Shown one piece after another: positions 54,366 to 63,525 of a DNA stretch of 64,000 nucleotides. The stretch comes from Gordonia jacobaea (GTDB lineage: Bacteria > Actinomycetota > Actinomycetes > Mycobacteriales > Mycobacteriaceae), in assembly GCF_001186365.1 (NCBI RefSeq), contig NZ_LDTZ01000020.1, forward strand, positions 62,001 to 126,000, read 5' to 3'. Within the stretch, counting starts at the first letter, position 1; each line of letters opens with the position of its first letter. A program made the translations under genes and the position numbers. The notes below the pieces were generated by a model. The model did not search any database and was not told the origin of the DNA. It saw nothing but the letters and a program-made list of their open reading frames with translations.

Positions 54366-55535
54366 ATGACAGAGACAACAATTCAACCGACCACCACCGA
54401 ATGGGTGATCCCCGAGGACACCCTCGAACGCTTCCGCGAGCGCGCCGTCGCCCATGATCGCGACAACACCTTCTTCGCCGACGACCTCGCCGACCTCTCC
54501 GAACTCGGCTACCTGCGCGCAACGCTGCCGGTCGAACGCGGCGGCCTCGGCCTGACGCTGCACCAGCTCAACGCCGAGCAGCGCCGCCTGGCCACGTTCG
54601 CACCTGCCACCGCGCTCGGGATCAACATGCACCTGTACTGGGTCGGCCCGATCACCGATCAACTGGCACAGGGCAATTCGGATGTCTCCTGGCTTGCCGA
54701 CGAGGTCGCGGCGGGCAAGGTCATCGCCGCCGGACACGGCGAACCCGGCAACGACCTCGTCATCGACGATTCGACGACCATCGCGACTCCGGTCGAGGGT
54801 GGTTACCGCATCACCGGCCGAAAGATCTTCACCTCGCTGTCACCGGCGTGGGATTGGCTCGGCGTGCACGCCCGCGACAACTCCGACCCCGAACACCCAA
54901 AGATCGTGCACACCTTCATTCCTCGCGGAGAAGGCGTCACCACCGTCGAGACCTGGGACACCCTGAGTGTGCGGGCAACAGCAAGCCACGACACTCTGCT
55001 CGACAACGTCTTCGTTCCGCACGAACGCACCGTCGGCGTCGTCGAACTCGGCGAGCAACCCACCGGATACGTCGCGGGCATCTTCCCGTGGGTACTTCCG
55101 GCACTCGGCAACATCTACGTCGGAATCGCCCGCCGCGCACTCGATCTCGCGATCGCCTCGGCGACGTCGCGCAGCGCGCTCAGCCTCGACGGTGAAACCG
55201 TCGCCCACAAGCCGTTCACGCAGTATCACGTCGCGGAGGCCGAACTGGCACTCGAAGCCGTGACCGGCGCACTGGACGACCTCACCAAGTCGCTCACCGC
55301 CGGTGAGGATCTCGGCGACCGTGCCCTCCTACGGCTGTTCGCCGCAAAGGAGAACAGCACCCGGGTCGGCCGACAAGTCACCGACCTTGCGCTCGAGATC
55401 GCGGGAGCCGGTGCGCTGCATCGTCGTAACGAGTTGGAGCGGCTCTACCGCGACGTACGCGCGGGCAGCTTCCACCCACCGAACTCCGACGCGGTGCGCG
55501 CTTTCGTCGGGGCGTTCGCGCTCGGACTCGCCTAA
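54366..55535 (+). CDS. Acyl-CoA dehydrogenase family flavoprotein
   Basis: 389 residues. The helical N-terminal domain is followed by a beta domain with the FAD-contact GEPGNDLVIDDSTTIA and YRITGRKIFTSLSPAWDWLGVHA, and a C-terminal helical domain (VAEAELALEAVTGALDD, LEIAGAGALHRRNELERLYRDVRAG). The last segment fits the dibenzothiophene-monooxygenase/acyl-CoA dehydrogenase-like branch as well as true dehydrogenases. The catalytic Glu cannot be fixed by eye. AAGGGAAACGCC precedes the ATG. Likely operon with the AhpD-like gene. Confidence 0.88.
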   Translation: MTETTIQPTTTEWVIPEDTLERFRERAVAHDRDNTFFADDLADLSELGYLRATLPVERGGLGLTLHQLNAEQRRLATFAPATALGINMHLYWVGPITDQLAQGNSDVSWLADEVAAGKVIAAGHGEPGNDLVIDDSTTIATPVEGGYRITGRKIFTSLSPAWDWLGVHARDNSDPEHPKIVHTFIPRGEGVTTVETWDTLSVRATASHDTLLDNVFVPHERTVGVVELGEQPTGYVAGIFPWVLPALGNIYVGIARRALDLAIASATSRSALSLDGETVAHKPFTQYHVAEAELALEAVTGALDDLTKSLTAGEDLGDRALLRLFAAKENSTRVGRQVTDLALEIAGAGALHRRNELERLYRDVRAGSFHPPNSDAVRAFVGAFALGLA

Positions 55536-55559
55536 AACTCCTCAGCTCGCACGGTGGTT

Positions 55560-56438
55560 CTACCCGAACCACCGCGCGAGCACCCGCGCGACGCCGTCCT
55601 CGTTGTTGCCGACCGTGACTTCGTCGGCGGCGGCGATCGCAGCCGGATGCGCGTGTCCCATCGCAACCCCGTGCCCGGCCCAGGTGAGCATCTCGACGTC
55701 GTTCGGCATGTCACCGAACGCCACGGTGCGCTCGCCCGAAAGCCCTGCGAGGTCGATCAGTTTGTCGAGACCCGACGCCTTGTGCGTGTCGGGCACCGAG
55801 AGCTCGATCAGTCCGTTGTCGGTGGAGAAGGTGACCTGCGCGATGCCGTCGACCTCCGGCAGAAGTCGCCGCGCCATCTCACCACTGGCCAGATCGGGCT
55901 GTCGCACAAGCAGTTTCACCACCGGCTCCGAGTAGACCTCGTCGTCGCCTACCTCGATGTGGTCGGGGTTGAGCCACGCGTGTCGATAACCCGCGGTCGC
56001 CACGAAGGGCGGTGTCGCAGCGTCGAATTCCGACGAGCCGACCCGTTCTCCGGCAACCCCGGCGTCGGGAAGACACCGCGCGATCACCTCGCGGAGCACC
56101 GCGAGCCGATCGGTTTGCAGCAGAGCCGAATACACGATCTTGTCGTTCGCGATGTCGTAGATGATCGCACCGTTGGCGCATACCGCATATCGCACGTTGA
56201 CCGCGGAACCCGGGAATTGGTCGGTGATCTCGGCGATCCAACGAGGTGGCCTGCCCGTCGCCAGGACGAACTCGGTGCCGGCATCACACGCTGCCCCGAG
56301 TACGCCGATCGTGAAGGGCGACACCGTGTTCTGGTCGTCGATCAGGGTGCCGTCGACGTCGCTGGCAATCAGTGTCGGCGGGCCGTCGAATCCGACTGTG
56401 CTCTCGCCGGTCGACGCTGCGGATGCGTCACTCACCAT
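55560..56438 (-). CDS. Cof-type HAD-superfamily phosphatase (Rv3813c type)
   Basis: 292 residues from the ATG at 56438. The HAD motif I is ASDVDGTLIDD, motif II lies in FVLATGRPPR, and motif IV is AFGDMPNDVEML. A C2-type cap sits between. It dephosphorylates a small cytoplasmic phosphate ester; substrate unknown. Its start overlaps the acyltransferase stop by 11 bases. The order HAD-acyltransferase-acyltransferase equals Rv3813c-Rv3815c. Confidence 0.92.
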   Translation of the reverse strand: MVSDASAASTGESTVGFDGPPTLIASDVDGTLIDDQNTVSPFTIGVLGAACDAGTEFVLATGRPPRWIAEITDQFPGSAVNVRYAVCANGAIIYDIANDKIVYSALLQTDRLAVLREVIARCLPDAGVAGERVGSSEFDAATPPFVATAGYRHAWLNPDHIEVGDDEVYSEPVVKLLVRQPDLASGEMARRLLPEVDGIAQVTFSTDNGLIELSVPDTHKASGLDKLIDLAGLSGERTVAFGDMPNDVEMLTWAGHGVAMGHAHPAAIAAADEVTVGNNEDGVARVLARWFG

Positions 56439-57234
56439 TGGCCTTTCGCTCGCGGGCAGCAGCCTTGCGCTCGGCTTCGTCCTTCTCGATGACCGCAGCC
56501 TCCTCGGGTGTGGGTGCCGAACCACCGAGTCGGTGGGGCACCCAGAACTCACCCTCCGGGTGCGATCCGTAATCGTGCTGAACACGCAGGAGTTGCTCGC
56601 GCATCACGTCTCGTAATCGCGATGTCTCCTGCTCCGGATTACTCGCGGCCGCAACCGTTATCGGACTGCCGTAGCGCACGCGCACCGGAATCCGACTGCG
56701 CCCCATGTCACGTGTGCCACCCTTGGTCCACTGTCGCTGCGCTCCCCAGACGATGGTCGGAATCAACGGCACTCCTGCCTCTGCGGCCATGCGCACCGCA
56801 CCGGTCTTGAAGTCCTTGAGCTCAAAGCTGCGACTGATCGTCGCCTCCGGATACACCGCGACGATCCGACCCTCTCGCAGCGACGAGACCGCGCCCCGAA
56901 AGGCTTCGACACCTTGCGATCGATCAACGGGCACGGAGCGGGTGAGGGTGATCAAGAACCGCATGATGGCGATATCCATCATCTCGGACTTGATCATGAA
57001 CCGCGTTCGACGCCCCGCCTGGTACACGCCGTACGCCGCGGGCAGGAAGTCGACGTAGCTCGTGTGGTTGATCACCAGGACCGCACCGCCGTCGGCGGGG
57101 ATGTTGTCGAGACCGTCGAATCGGAGGTCCATCTTCTGGCCGCGGACGATTCCGGTGGCGATCAGTTCGAGAACACGGAAGACCGGCTCCCGACGCGACG
57201 AGTCGCCGTTGTCACCTCTCGACTCAGAACTCAC
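56428..57234 (-). CDS. 1-acyl-glycerol-3-phosphate acyltransferase-like protein, copy 1
   Basis: 268 residues with the HX4D motif in NHTSYVDFLPA, the second motif VYPEATISRSFELKDFKTG and WGAQRQWTKGG. It shares long identical blocks with the next gene (YPEATISRSFELKDFK, EGEFWVP, RLGGSAPT), so the two arose by tandem duplication. The C-terminus is a charged helix. A membrane-associated acyl transfer to a lysophospholipid or phosphatidylinositol mannoside is possible. It is co-transcribed with the HAD gene. Confidence 0.9.
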   Translation of the reverse strand: MSSESRGDNGDSSRREPVFRVLELIATGIVRGQKMDLRFDGLDNIPADGGAVLVINHTSYVDFLPAAYGVYQAGRRTRFMIKSEMMDIAIMRFLITLTRSVPVDRSQGVEAFRGAVSSLREGRIVAVYPEATISRSFELKDFKTGAVRMAAEAGVPLIPTIVWGAQRQWTKGGTRDMGRSRIPVRVRYGSPITVAAASNPEQETSRLRDVMREQLLRVQHDYGSHPEGEFWVPHRLGGSAPTPEEAAVIEKDEAERKAAARERKANGE

Positions 57235-57289
57235 CCGTCCAGCCTATCGGGCAGGCCGCCGCCCACCTGAGGGCAACCACTCGGGGTGC

Positions 57290-58057
57290 CTACTCCGGCG
57301 ACGACTCGTCACGCGCCGCCCTGCGCGCGTCCCGGGCAGCCTTCTCCTCGGCGTCCAGGCGGTTGGCTTCCTCCAGCGTCGGCGCCGAACCTCCCAGTCG
57401 CGCGGGCACCCAGAACTCGCCCTTGGGGTGCTCACCGTAGGCGTCCTGTAGTTCGAGCAGCTTCTCGCCCATCGACTTGTGCAACTGCGCGGTCAAGGTG
57501 TCAGGGTCGCCGACGGGCTCGATCGGCTCGGCCACGCCGACCATGATCTTGTAGCCCGTGCGGCCCAGTTGCTTGGGGTATCCCTTGGTCCAGACGCGCT
57601 GCGCCCCCCAGATCACCGTCGGGAGCAGCGGCGCCCCGGACTCGAGTGCCATGCGCGCGGCACCGTTCTTGAAGTCCTTGAGCTCGAAACTCCGGCTGAT
57701 CGTCGCCTCCGGATATACCCCGACCAGCTCGCCCTGCTTGAGGTACTCGACTGCCTGGTGATAGCTGTCGGCGCCATTGGCCCGGTCGACCGGGATGTGC
57801 TTGAGCGCCCGCATGATCGGCCCCGAGACCTTGTTGTCGAAGACCTCTTTCTTCGCCATGAACCGCACGTACCGCTTGCCCTGGAGATACGCCGGGATGC
57901 CCGCGTAGGTGAAGTCCATGTAGCCCGTGTGATTGAGCGCAACCACGCCCGGCCCGCTCTTCGGGACGTTCTCGACGCCGGAGATCTCGAACTTCAGGCC
58001 TTCGGCCAGCCACAACAGTCGCGCGGTTGTGATCACAGAGGCGTACACGGGTTCCAT
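57290..58057 (-). CDS. 1-acyl-glycerol-3-phosphate acyltransferase-like protein, copy 2
   Basis: 255 residues, a paralogue of the preceding gene product: HX4D in NHTGYMDFTYAG, VYPEATISRSFELKDFKNG, GAQRVWTKGYPKQ and KGEFWVPARLGGSAPT. It matches the Rv3814c-Rv3816c group. 55 bases separate the two. The divergent MBL-Rieske gene starts 208 bases away on the other strand. Confidence 0.9.
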   Translation of the reverse strand: MEPVYASVITTARLLWLAEGLKFEISGVENVPKSGPGVVALNHTGYMDFTYAGIPAYLQGKRYVRFMAKKEVFDNKVSGPIMRALKHIPVDRANGADSYHQAVEYLKQGELVGVYPEATISRSFELKDFKNGAARMALESGAPLLPTVIWGAQRVWTKGYPKQLGRTGYKIMVGVAEPIEPVGDPDTLTAQLHKSMGEKLLELQDAYGEHPKGEFWVPARLGGSAPTLEEANRLDAEEKAARDARRAARDESSPE

Positions 58058-58265
58058 GTGTCGAGCTTAGCCAGTGCCGCAACACCTGAGCGTGACTCAT
58101 CTACACCCGCAGGCACATACGAGGAAGTGCGCCCTGTCACAGCGATCGAGAACGGTACCGAAGCCCCATGACGCGAGTTGCACGCAGTCGATAGATTGGA
58201 TGGTCGAGAGCTCCACCGCGCGACCCGTAGAACTTCAGCCCCCGCGCGAACACGAAAGGCCCCAC

Positions 58266-59909
58266 GTGCAGATCACCAGTATCGGACACGCCGGTTTCCA
58301 CCTCCAGACCAACGCAGGCTCGATCCTCTGCGATCCCTGGACCAACCCGACGTACTTCGCGTCGTGGGTGCCGTTCCCCGACAACTCCGAACTCGACTGG
58401 AAAGCGCTCGGCCAGTGCGACTACCTCTACGTCTCGCACCTGCACCTCGACCATTTCGACGAGCGCAACCTGCGTGAGAACGTCAGCAAGGACGCGACGG
58501 TCCTGCTCCCCGACTACCCGGTCCCCGACCTCAAGCGCGAGCTCGAGAAGCTCGGGTTCACCAAGTTCGTCGAGACGACCGACTCGGTCAAGACCACGGT
58601 CAGCGGCCCCAAGGGCGACCTCGACATCATGATCATCGCGTTGCGCGCACCCGCCGACGGCCCGATCGGCGACTCCGGCCTCGTCGTCTCCGACGGCGAG
58701 ACCACCGCGTTCAACATGAACGACGCCCGACCGATCGACCTCGACGTCATCGCCGAGCAGTTCGGCCACGTCGACGTCCACATGCTGCAGTACTCGGGCG
58801 CCATCTGGTACCCGATGGTCTACGACATCCCGAAGCGCTCCAAGGCCAACTTCGCCGCGCAAAAGCGTCAGCGCGGCATGGACCGCGCCCGCTCCTACAT
58901 CGAGCAGGTCGGGGCGACGTGGGTCATCCCGACAGCAGGCCCACCGATGTTCCTCGACGACGACCTGTTCGAGCTGAACGACTTCGGCTCCGGGATCGAC
59001 GATCCCTCCCAGAACGCACGGCCGGGCGACGTGACGTCGATCTTCCCCGACCAGGAGACCTTTCTCGAGCAGATGGTCATCCACGGCACCGACGACGGCG
59101 AGCATCACCGCGGCCTGATGATGGTGTCGGGATCGACGGCCCGCTTCACCGGTTCGACGCTCGACGAGGTCAGCCACCCGTACGCCCCGCACGACGTGTT
59201 CGGCGAGAACAAGCAGGCGTACCTCGAGCAGATGAAGGAGAAGTTCGCACCGGTCATCGCCGCACAGAAGGAAACCTGGGCAGTCGACGACGGCGAGTCG
59301 CTCCTCGAACCTCTCCGCGAGTTGTTCGAGCCGATCATGGTGCAGTCGGACCTGATCTGCGACGGCATCGGGTACCCGGTCGGCCTGGTCATCACCCCGG
59401 ATTTCCGTAGCAAGGACGGCGCCGACCACCCGCAGGCACAAACCGTCGTCCTCGACTTCCCCAACCGCATCGTGCGCGAGCCGAAAGAGGGAGAAGGCAA
59501 GTACCGCTACGGTTTCCGCATCGCCCCCGAACTGGTGCGCACGGTGCTGCGCGATCAAGAGCCCGACTGGGTCAACACCATCTTCTTGTCGACGCGGTTC
59601 ACCACGTGGCGCATCGGCGGCTACAACGAGTACCTCTACACCTTCTTCAAATGCCTCACCGACGAGCGAATCGCATACGCCGACGGCTGGTTCTCCGAAG
59701 CGCACGACGACTCGGCGTCGATCGTCAAGGACGGCTGGGAAATTCAACGCCGCTGCCCGCACCTCAAGGCCGACCTCTCCAAGTTCGGTGTGATCGAGGG
59801 CGAGAAGCTCACGTGCAATCTGCACGGCTGGCAGTGGGACCTTCCGTCGGGGCGCTGCCTGACGTCGAAGGGACATGAGTTGCGCTCCAAGCACATTGAC
59901 GCAATGTGA
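58266..59909 (+). CDS. Metallo-beta-lactamase/Rieske iron-sulfur fusion (Rv3818 type)
   Basis: 547 residues from the GTG at 58266 (MQITSIGHAGFHLQT); the longer frame from 58074 has no similarity. The N-terminal half is a metallo-beta-lactamase fold with SHLHLDHFDERN and further ligands in MLQYSGAIWYP. The C-terminal 100 residues carry a complete Rieske [2Fe-2S] site, CPH-x17-CNLH in RRCPHLKADL and LTCNLHGWQWD. This layout resembles CMP-N-acetylneuraminate hydroxylase and the essential mycobacterial Rv3818. A monooxygenase-like role on a sugar or lipid conjugate is an inference. Confidence 0.9.
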   Translation: MQITSIGHAGFHLQTNAGSILCDPWTNPTYFASWVPFPDNSELDWKALGQCDYLYVSHLHLDHFDERNLRENVSKDATVLLPDYPVPDLKRELEKLGFTKFVETTDSVKTTVSGPKGDLDIMIIALRAPADGPIGDSGLVVSDGETTAFNMNDARPIDLDVIAEQFGHVDVHMLQYSGAIWYPMVYDIPKRSKANFAAQKRQRGMDRARSYIEQVGATWVIPTAGPPMFLDDDLFELNDFGSGIDDPSQNARPGDVTSIFPDQETFLEQMVIHGTDDGEHHRGLMMVSGSTARFTGSTLDEVSHPYAPHDVFGENKQAYLEQMKEKFAPVIAAQKETWAVDDGESLLEPLRELFEPIMVQSDLICDGIGYPVGLVITPDFRSKDGADHPQAQTVVLDFPNRIVREPKEGEGKYRYGFRIAPELVRTVLRDQEPDWVNTIFLSTRFTTWRIGGYNEYLYTFFKCLTDERIAYADGWFSEAHDDSASIVKDGWEIQRRCPHLKADLSKFGVIEGEKLTCNLHGWQWDLPSGRCLTSKGHELRSKHIDAM

Positions 59910-59968
59910 CAGTCCTGAGCGTGACAACTCAACCGTGACATACGAACCGTGACAACAGAACTGTGACA
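59906..59968. repeat. Five GTGACA units with 14-15-bp period
   Basis: GTGACA begins at 59906, 59921, 59935, 59949 and 59963; the last four units fit GTGACAACNGAACC. The first covers the stop codon of the Rieske gene and the last provides the GTG start of the TetR gene. The period puts copies 1.3-1.4 helical turns apart. It may bind the regulator, or may be a slippage tract. Confidence 0.8.
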
Positions 59969-60586
59969 ACCGAACCGGGCCAGCGCACGTACGCCGGGCG
60001 TCCTGTCGCCGACCGGCTGGCAGAGAGGCGTCGACGCTTTTTCGACGCGGCACTGGGCGAATTCGCCTCCGTCGGCTACGCCAAGTCGTCGGTGACGTCG
60101 ATCTGCCGAGAAGCAGGTCTGTCGCGTCGACAGTTCTACGAGCTGTTCTCCGACCGCGAAGAACTCCTCGTCGCGCTCTACGACGAAATCCAGGGTGCCG
60201 CCCGAGATGCCGTCGCAACCGCGTTGTCGGAGAGCACTTCTCGTGACACGCACGTCTTGGCAACCGCTGCGATGCGCGCCTACATGCGCTCTGTGGGCAC
60301 CGACCCCCGGCGTGCCGAGGTGTCGTTCGCACAGATCGTCGGAGTCAGTCCGCGCGTCGAACAGCACAGACTCGACGGCCGCGACGAGTGGGTGTCGTAC
60401 TTCGTGGCCGCGATGTCGACCTTCGCGGGGAGGCCCACCGACTCACGCACCGATCAGCTCGGAATCGCCTTCGTCGGCGCACTCACCGCGATCGTGCACC
60501 GCTGGAGCCTCTCCCCCGATCCCGAGTCGATCGACGACGTCGTTGAACTTCTCGCCGACGTCCTCCTGGCGTTCGCCGAAATCTGA
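59963..60586 (+). CDS. TetR-family transcription regulator
   Basis: 207 residues from the GTG at 59963. Helix-turn-helix: SVTSICREAGLSRRQFYELFSDREEL. The C-terminal helical domain (AMRAYMRSVGTDPRRAEVSFAQIVGVS, DQLGIAFVGALTAIVHRWSLSPD) is of the mycobacterial fatty-acid/lipid regulator type. It lies 53 bases after the Rieske gene, same strand, with no classical ribosome site. The GTGACA repeats overlap its start, suggesting self-regulation. The downstream lipase gene is another candidate target. Confidence 0.88.
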   Translation: MTTEPGQRTYAGRPVADRLAERRRRFFDAALGEFASVGYAKSSVTSICREAGLSRRQFYELFSDREELLVALYDEIQGAARDAVATALSESTSRDTHVLATAAMRAYMRSVGTDPRRAEVSFAQIVGVSPRVEQHRLDGRDEWVSYFVAAMSTFAGRPTDSRTDQLGIAFVGALTAIVHRWSLSPDPESIDDVVELLADVLLAFAEI

Positions 60587-60742
60587 CTCCTCTGAGGATC
60601 CGACCAGCCTGTCGAGACCTGACCGACGCTGTCGAGATCTGACCAACTCCGCGCCGATCTTGTGTGCCACACCACACTGGAGTAGCTTCTCCCCACAGTG
60701 AGACGTCGGTGTCTCACTCATTGGCAGCGAGGAGTCATCCAG

Positions 60743-62176
60743 GTGAGTCGGGGAACAGGTCACGCAGTCAGACGTGTGTGGACGGTCGAGGTTGCGGCAC
60801 TGATGGCGCTCGGATTGATTGCGGGAGCGTTGATATCCGGCGCAGGGCAGGCGTCGGCGGTGCCGGTCGCGCCGGCGCTCCCCTTCCCCGTACCGCCGGC
60901 GATCCCCGAGTTCGACAAGAGTTTCTACTCGCCACCCGCGCAGACCGTGGCCACCAAGCAGCCCGGCGAACTCATCGCAGCTCGACGGGTCAACCTGGCC
61001 GCGCTCTCGATCTTTCCGTTGAACGTCGACAGTTGGCAGTACTCCTTCCGCTCGACCAACACTCGCGGCGAGCCCATCGCCTCCGTCGCCACCGTGCTCA
61101 AACCCCGCGGCAAGGCGAAACCCGGTCCGTCCAAGCTGATCTCGTGGCAGTCGGCCGAGGACTCGACGGCGCAGTACTGCGCGCCGTCGTATGCATTGCA
61201 GCAGGCCTCGATTCCGGGAACCCTGACCGGCTCGGTCGATTCCACATTTGAACTACTCCAGATCACGTCGCTTGTCGCGGCCGGCTACTCGGTGGTGATC
61301 CCCGACCATCAGGGACCCGATTCCGCTTTCGCCGCAGGCCCTCTCGCCGGGCGTATCACCCTTGATGCGATTCGGGGTGCACGGAACTTCACGCCGTTGG
61401 GACTAAAGCGCGACCTGCGAGTTGGTTTGATGGGCTACTCCGGTGGTGCGATCGCGACCGGCTGGGCGTCGGAGCTTCACGAGTCCTATGCTCCCGAGCT
61501 GCCGATCGTCGGGGCAGCCGAAGGTGGTGTGCCCGCGAACATCCGCGCGCTCGTCGACCTCGCCAACAACAACGCGGCGTCCGGCCTCATCCTCGCCGGC
61601 GTGATCGGTGTCAGTCGCGAGTACCCAGAGCTCGCGGCTTTCCTACGCGCACATACCAACCCGCTGGGCAAGGCGCTCATCGAGGGCAAGAATCCGCTGT
61701 GCCTCTCCTACCAGGCGGCGCTCGCCCCGTTCCTCAACATCAAGGGATTGATCGATGTCCCCGGCGACCCACTGGACTACCCGGCACCACGAAAAGTGCT
61801 GAACGAGTTGAAGATGGGGCGCAACACTCCGACCTTCCCGATGTTCATCTACCAATCGAATCCCGACTGGATAGCCCCGGTCGGTCCGGTCAACACCCTC
61901 GTGAAGACCTACTGCGCAACGCCGGGAGCCGACATACAGTACACGCGCGACCACTTCAGCGAGCACATCACGCTGGCCGTCGAGGGCTTCGCTCCTGCAG
62001 TCGTCTGGATGGCAGATCGCCTGGACGGCAAGCCCGTTCGACGCGGATGTTCTACGAGCGACCAGGGAACGATGGCACTCAACCCCGACACCTGGCCCGC
62101 TTTCGTCAACCTCGTCGGCAACAACCTCGCGGCGCTCGTGGGGCAGCAACTCGGCCGAAACCCGGTGCACCCCTGA
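60743..62176 (+). CDS. Secreted lipase of the LIP family (PF03583-like)
   Basis: 477 residues from the GTG at 60743, chosen because GAGGAG lies 8 bases before it; the frame is open back to 60698. The signal peptide is RRVWTVEVAALMALGLIAGALISGAGQASA. The alpha/beta-hydrolase nucleophile lies in MGYSGGAIATGW. VVIPDHQGPDSAFAAG and the C-terminal DHFSEHITLAV (His) complete the probable triad. Cysteines in QYCAPS, PLCLSY, KTYCATPG and RRGCST suggest disulfides. These enzymes release fatty acids from glycerides or esters outside the cell. It is convergent with a second member at 62180, with 3 bases between stops. Confidence 0.9.
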   Translation: MSRGTGHAVRRVWTVEVAALMALGLIAGALISGAGQASAVPVAPALPFPVPPAIPEFDKSFYSPPAQTVATKQPGELIAARRVNLAALSIFPLNVDSWQYSFRSTNTRGEPIASVATVLKPRGKAKPGPSKLISWQSAEDSTAQYCAPSYALQQASIPGTLTGSVDSTFELLQITSLVAAGYSVVIPDHQGPDSAFAAGPLAGRITLDAIRGARNFTPLGLKRDLRVGLMGYSGGAIATGWASELHESYAPELPIVGAAEGGVPANIRALVDLANNNAASGLILAGVIGVSREYPELAAFLRAHTNPLGKALIEGKNPLCLSYQAALAPFLNIKGLIDVPGDPLDYPAPRKVLNELKMGRNTPTFPMFIYQSNPDWIAPVGPVNTLVKTYCATPGADIQYTRDHFSEHITLAVEGFAPAVVWMADRLDGKPVRRGCSTSDQGTMALNPDTWPAFVNLVGNNLAALVGQQLGRNPVHP

Positions 62177-62179
62177 CCG

Positions 62180-63469
62180 TCAGCAGCGCGGCGCCGGCCG
62201 ACCGGCGAACCTGTCGTTGAGGTAGGCCAACGCGTCGCCGGTCCACGGCGCGAGCGCCTCGGCGTGGTCGAGTCCCTGGTACACATGGATCGACGTGGAA
62301 AGTCCACGCGCACAGTAGCTTCTGCTCAGCCCGACCACATCGGCGGTGAGCATCACCCCGTCACCTCGACCGTCCTTGTCTCCGACGCCGAGCATCATCG
62401 GTGTTCGAGGTGTGCCGAGGGAACCCATCACGTTCGCCTTGATCGCTGCGGGGATACCCGGAACGTCGAGGAGCGAAGGATACTGCGGGAGCAGCAACGA
62501 CGAATCGGTCAGATTCGGGTACTTGCCGAGGAAGTTGTTGATGCACTCACCACGAATGTCGCCGAGAACCTGAACACCCTTCGGCGACAGGTACTTATCG
62601 ATACCGATGCCGTACGTCTCGTCGTAGACGCTCATGAGTGCGGGGATCACCGCCGACCACCGCGTGGTCCCGTTCACATAGGCGAGGTTGTGTGCCGGGT
62701 TGACCAGCACGCCGCCGGCCGTCGCACCGACCAGGTTCAACTCAGGTGCATACGACGGTGCGATCTCAGCACCGAATCCTGTGGGGATCGAACCACCCGA
62801 GTAGCCGTAGAGGCCGACCGGCGTCGAGGCCGGGGCGCGCAGAAACCGTTGTGCCGCACGGATTCCGTCGAGCGCGGCGTGCGCCGACTCCTTTCCGATG
62901 GTCCACCGCATGTTGGGACCCTCGTAGTCGGGAACCACCACCGTGTAGCCTGCCGAGACCATCGACGCGATCATCGTGACATCGACCGCACTCGACGATG
63001 ACTTGCCACCGCGCAGCGTGTACGACGGATCGCACTGGCTGCCGAGCGCGTCGTAGAACTCGTGATACGAGATCATGCGTCGCGGCGTTCCCGGCCTGCT
63101 GCCCGGCGGCGAGATGATCGTGGTGACCGTCGACGACGGCGCCCCGAAGGCATCGTTGGTCCGGTACAGCAGTTGTGTGCCCGTCGCGGGCAGGCTCGTG
63201 CCGTTCGTGCCGAGCGTCACCACACGCGACGAGATCACCGCGCCGGGCCGCAGCCCACCGATCGGCTCGCTCGGGGTGTAGAACGGGTCGTTCGCAGGCG
63301 TAACCGTTGGCGCCGGAGCGGGACTCGCGGCCTGCCCGGTCGACGGGGGTGCCGCCGACGCCGAACCCGCCGAATACCCCGAGTACCCCAGCAGCGACAA
63401 TGACAACAAAAGCGCGACGACGACCGCTCGTACCAACACCGACCGTCGACTCACATCTACTCTGCGCAC
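62180..63469 (-). CDS. Second secreted lipase of the LIP family
   Basis: 429 residues. The signal peptide has twin Arg and a hydrophobic core (VRAVVVALLLSLSLLGYSGYSAGSASA). Nucleophile in YGYSGGSIPTGF, VVVPDYEGPNMRW, and a C-terminal His in YQGLDHAEALAPW. It is a diverged paralogue of the lipase at 60743 (same YSGG block, same APELNLVGATAGGV type block). A -10-like TAGTTT ends 7 bases before the GTG at 63469, supporting that start; a second GTG lies at 63454. Confidence 0.9.
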   Translation of the reverse strand: MRRVDVSRRSVLVRAVVVALLLSLSLLGYSGYSAGSASAAPPSTGQAASPAPAPTVTPANDPFYTPSEPIGGLRPGAVISSRVVTLGTNGTSLPATGTQLLYRTNDAFGAPSSTVTTIISPPGSRPGTPRRMISYHEFYDALGSQCDPSYTLRGGKSSSSAVDVTMIASMVSAGYTVVVPDYEGPNMRWTIGKESAHAALDGIRAAQRFLRAPASTPVGLYGYSGGSIPTGFGAEIAPSYAPELNLVGATAGGVLVNPAHNLAYVNGTTRWSAVIPALMSVYDETYGIGIDKYLSPKGVQVLGDIRGECINNFLGKYPNLTDSSLLLPQYPSLLDVPGIPAAIKANVMGSLGTPRTPMMLGVGDKDGRGDGVMLTADVVGLSRSYCARGLSTSIHVYQGLDHAEALAPWTGDALAYLNDRFAGRPAPRC

Positions 63470-63475
63470 CCGCTC

Positions 63476-63481
63476 AAACTA
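63476..63481 (-). promoter_or_regulatory. -10-like TAGTTT of the second lipase gene
   Basis: On the minus strand TAGTTT matches TANNNT and the GTG start begins 7 bases after it, which would give a leaderless transcript. Confidence 0.4.
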
Positions 63482-63525
63482 GAACAGCGCCACCATCCGC
63501 GCAGCACGATCCACCAAGACGCCGA

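Noticed and set aside
59906-59968. Possible CRISPR or replication iteron array
   Set aside because: A period of 14 bases is too short for CRISPR, and there is no replication protein gene or DnaA box cluster nearby.
58137-60332. A 731-residue minus-strand frame
   Set aside because: Antisense to the MBL-Rieske gene and TetR gene; no recognisable motif.
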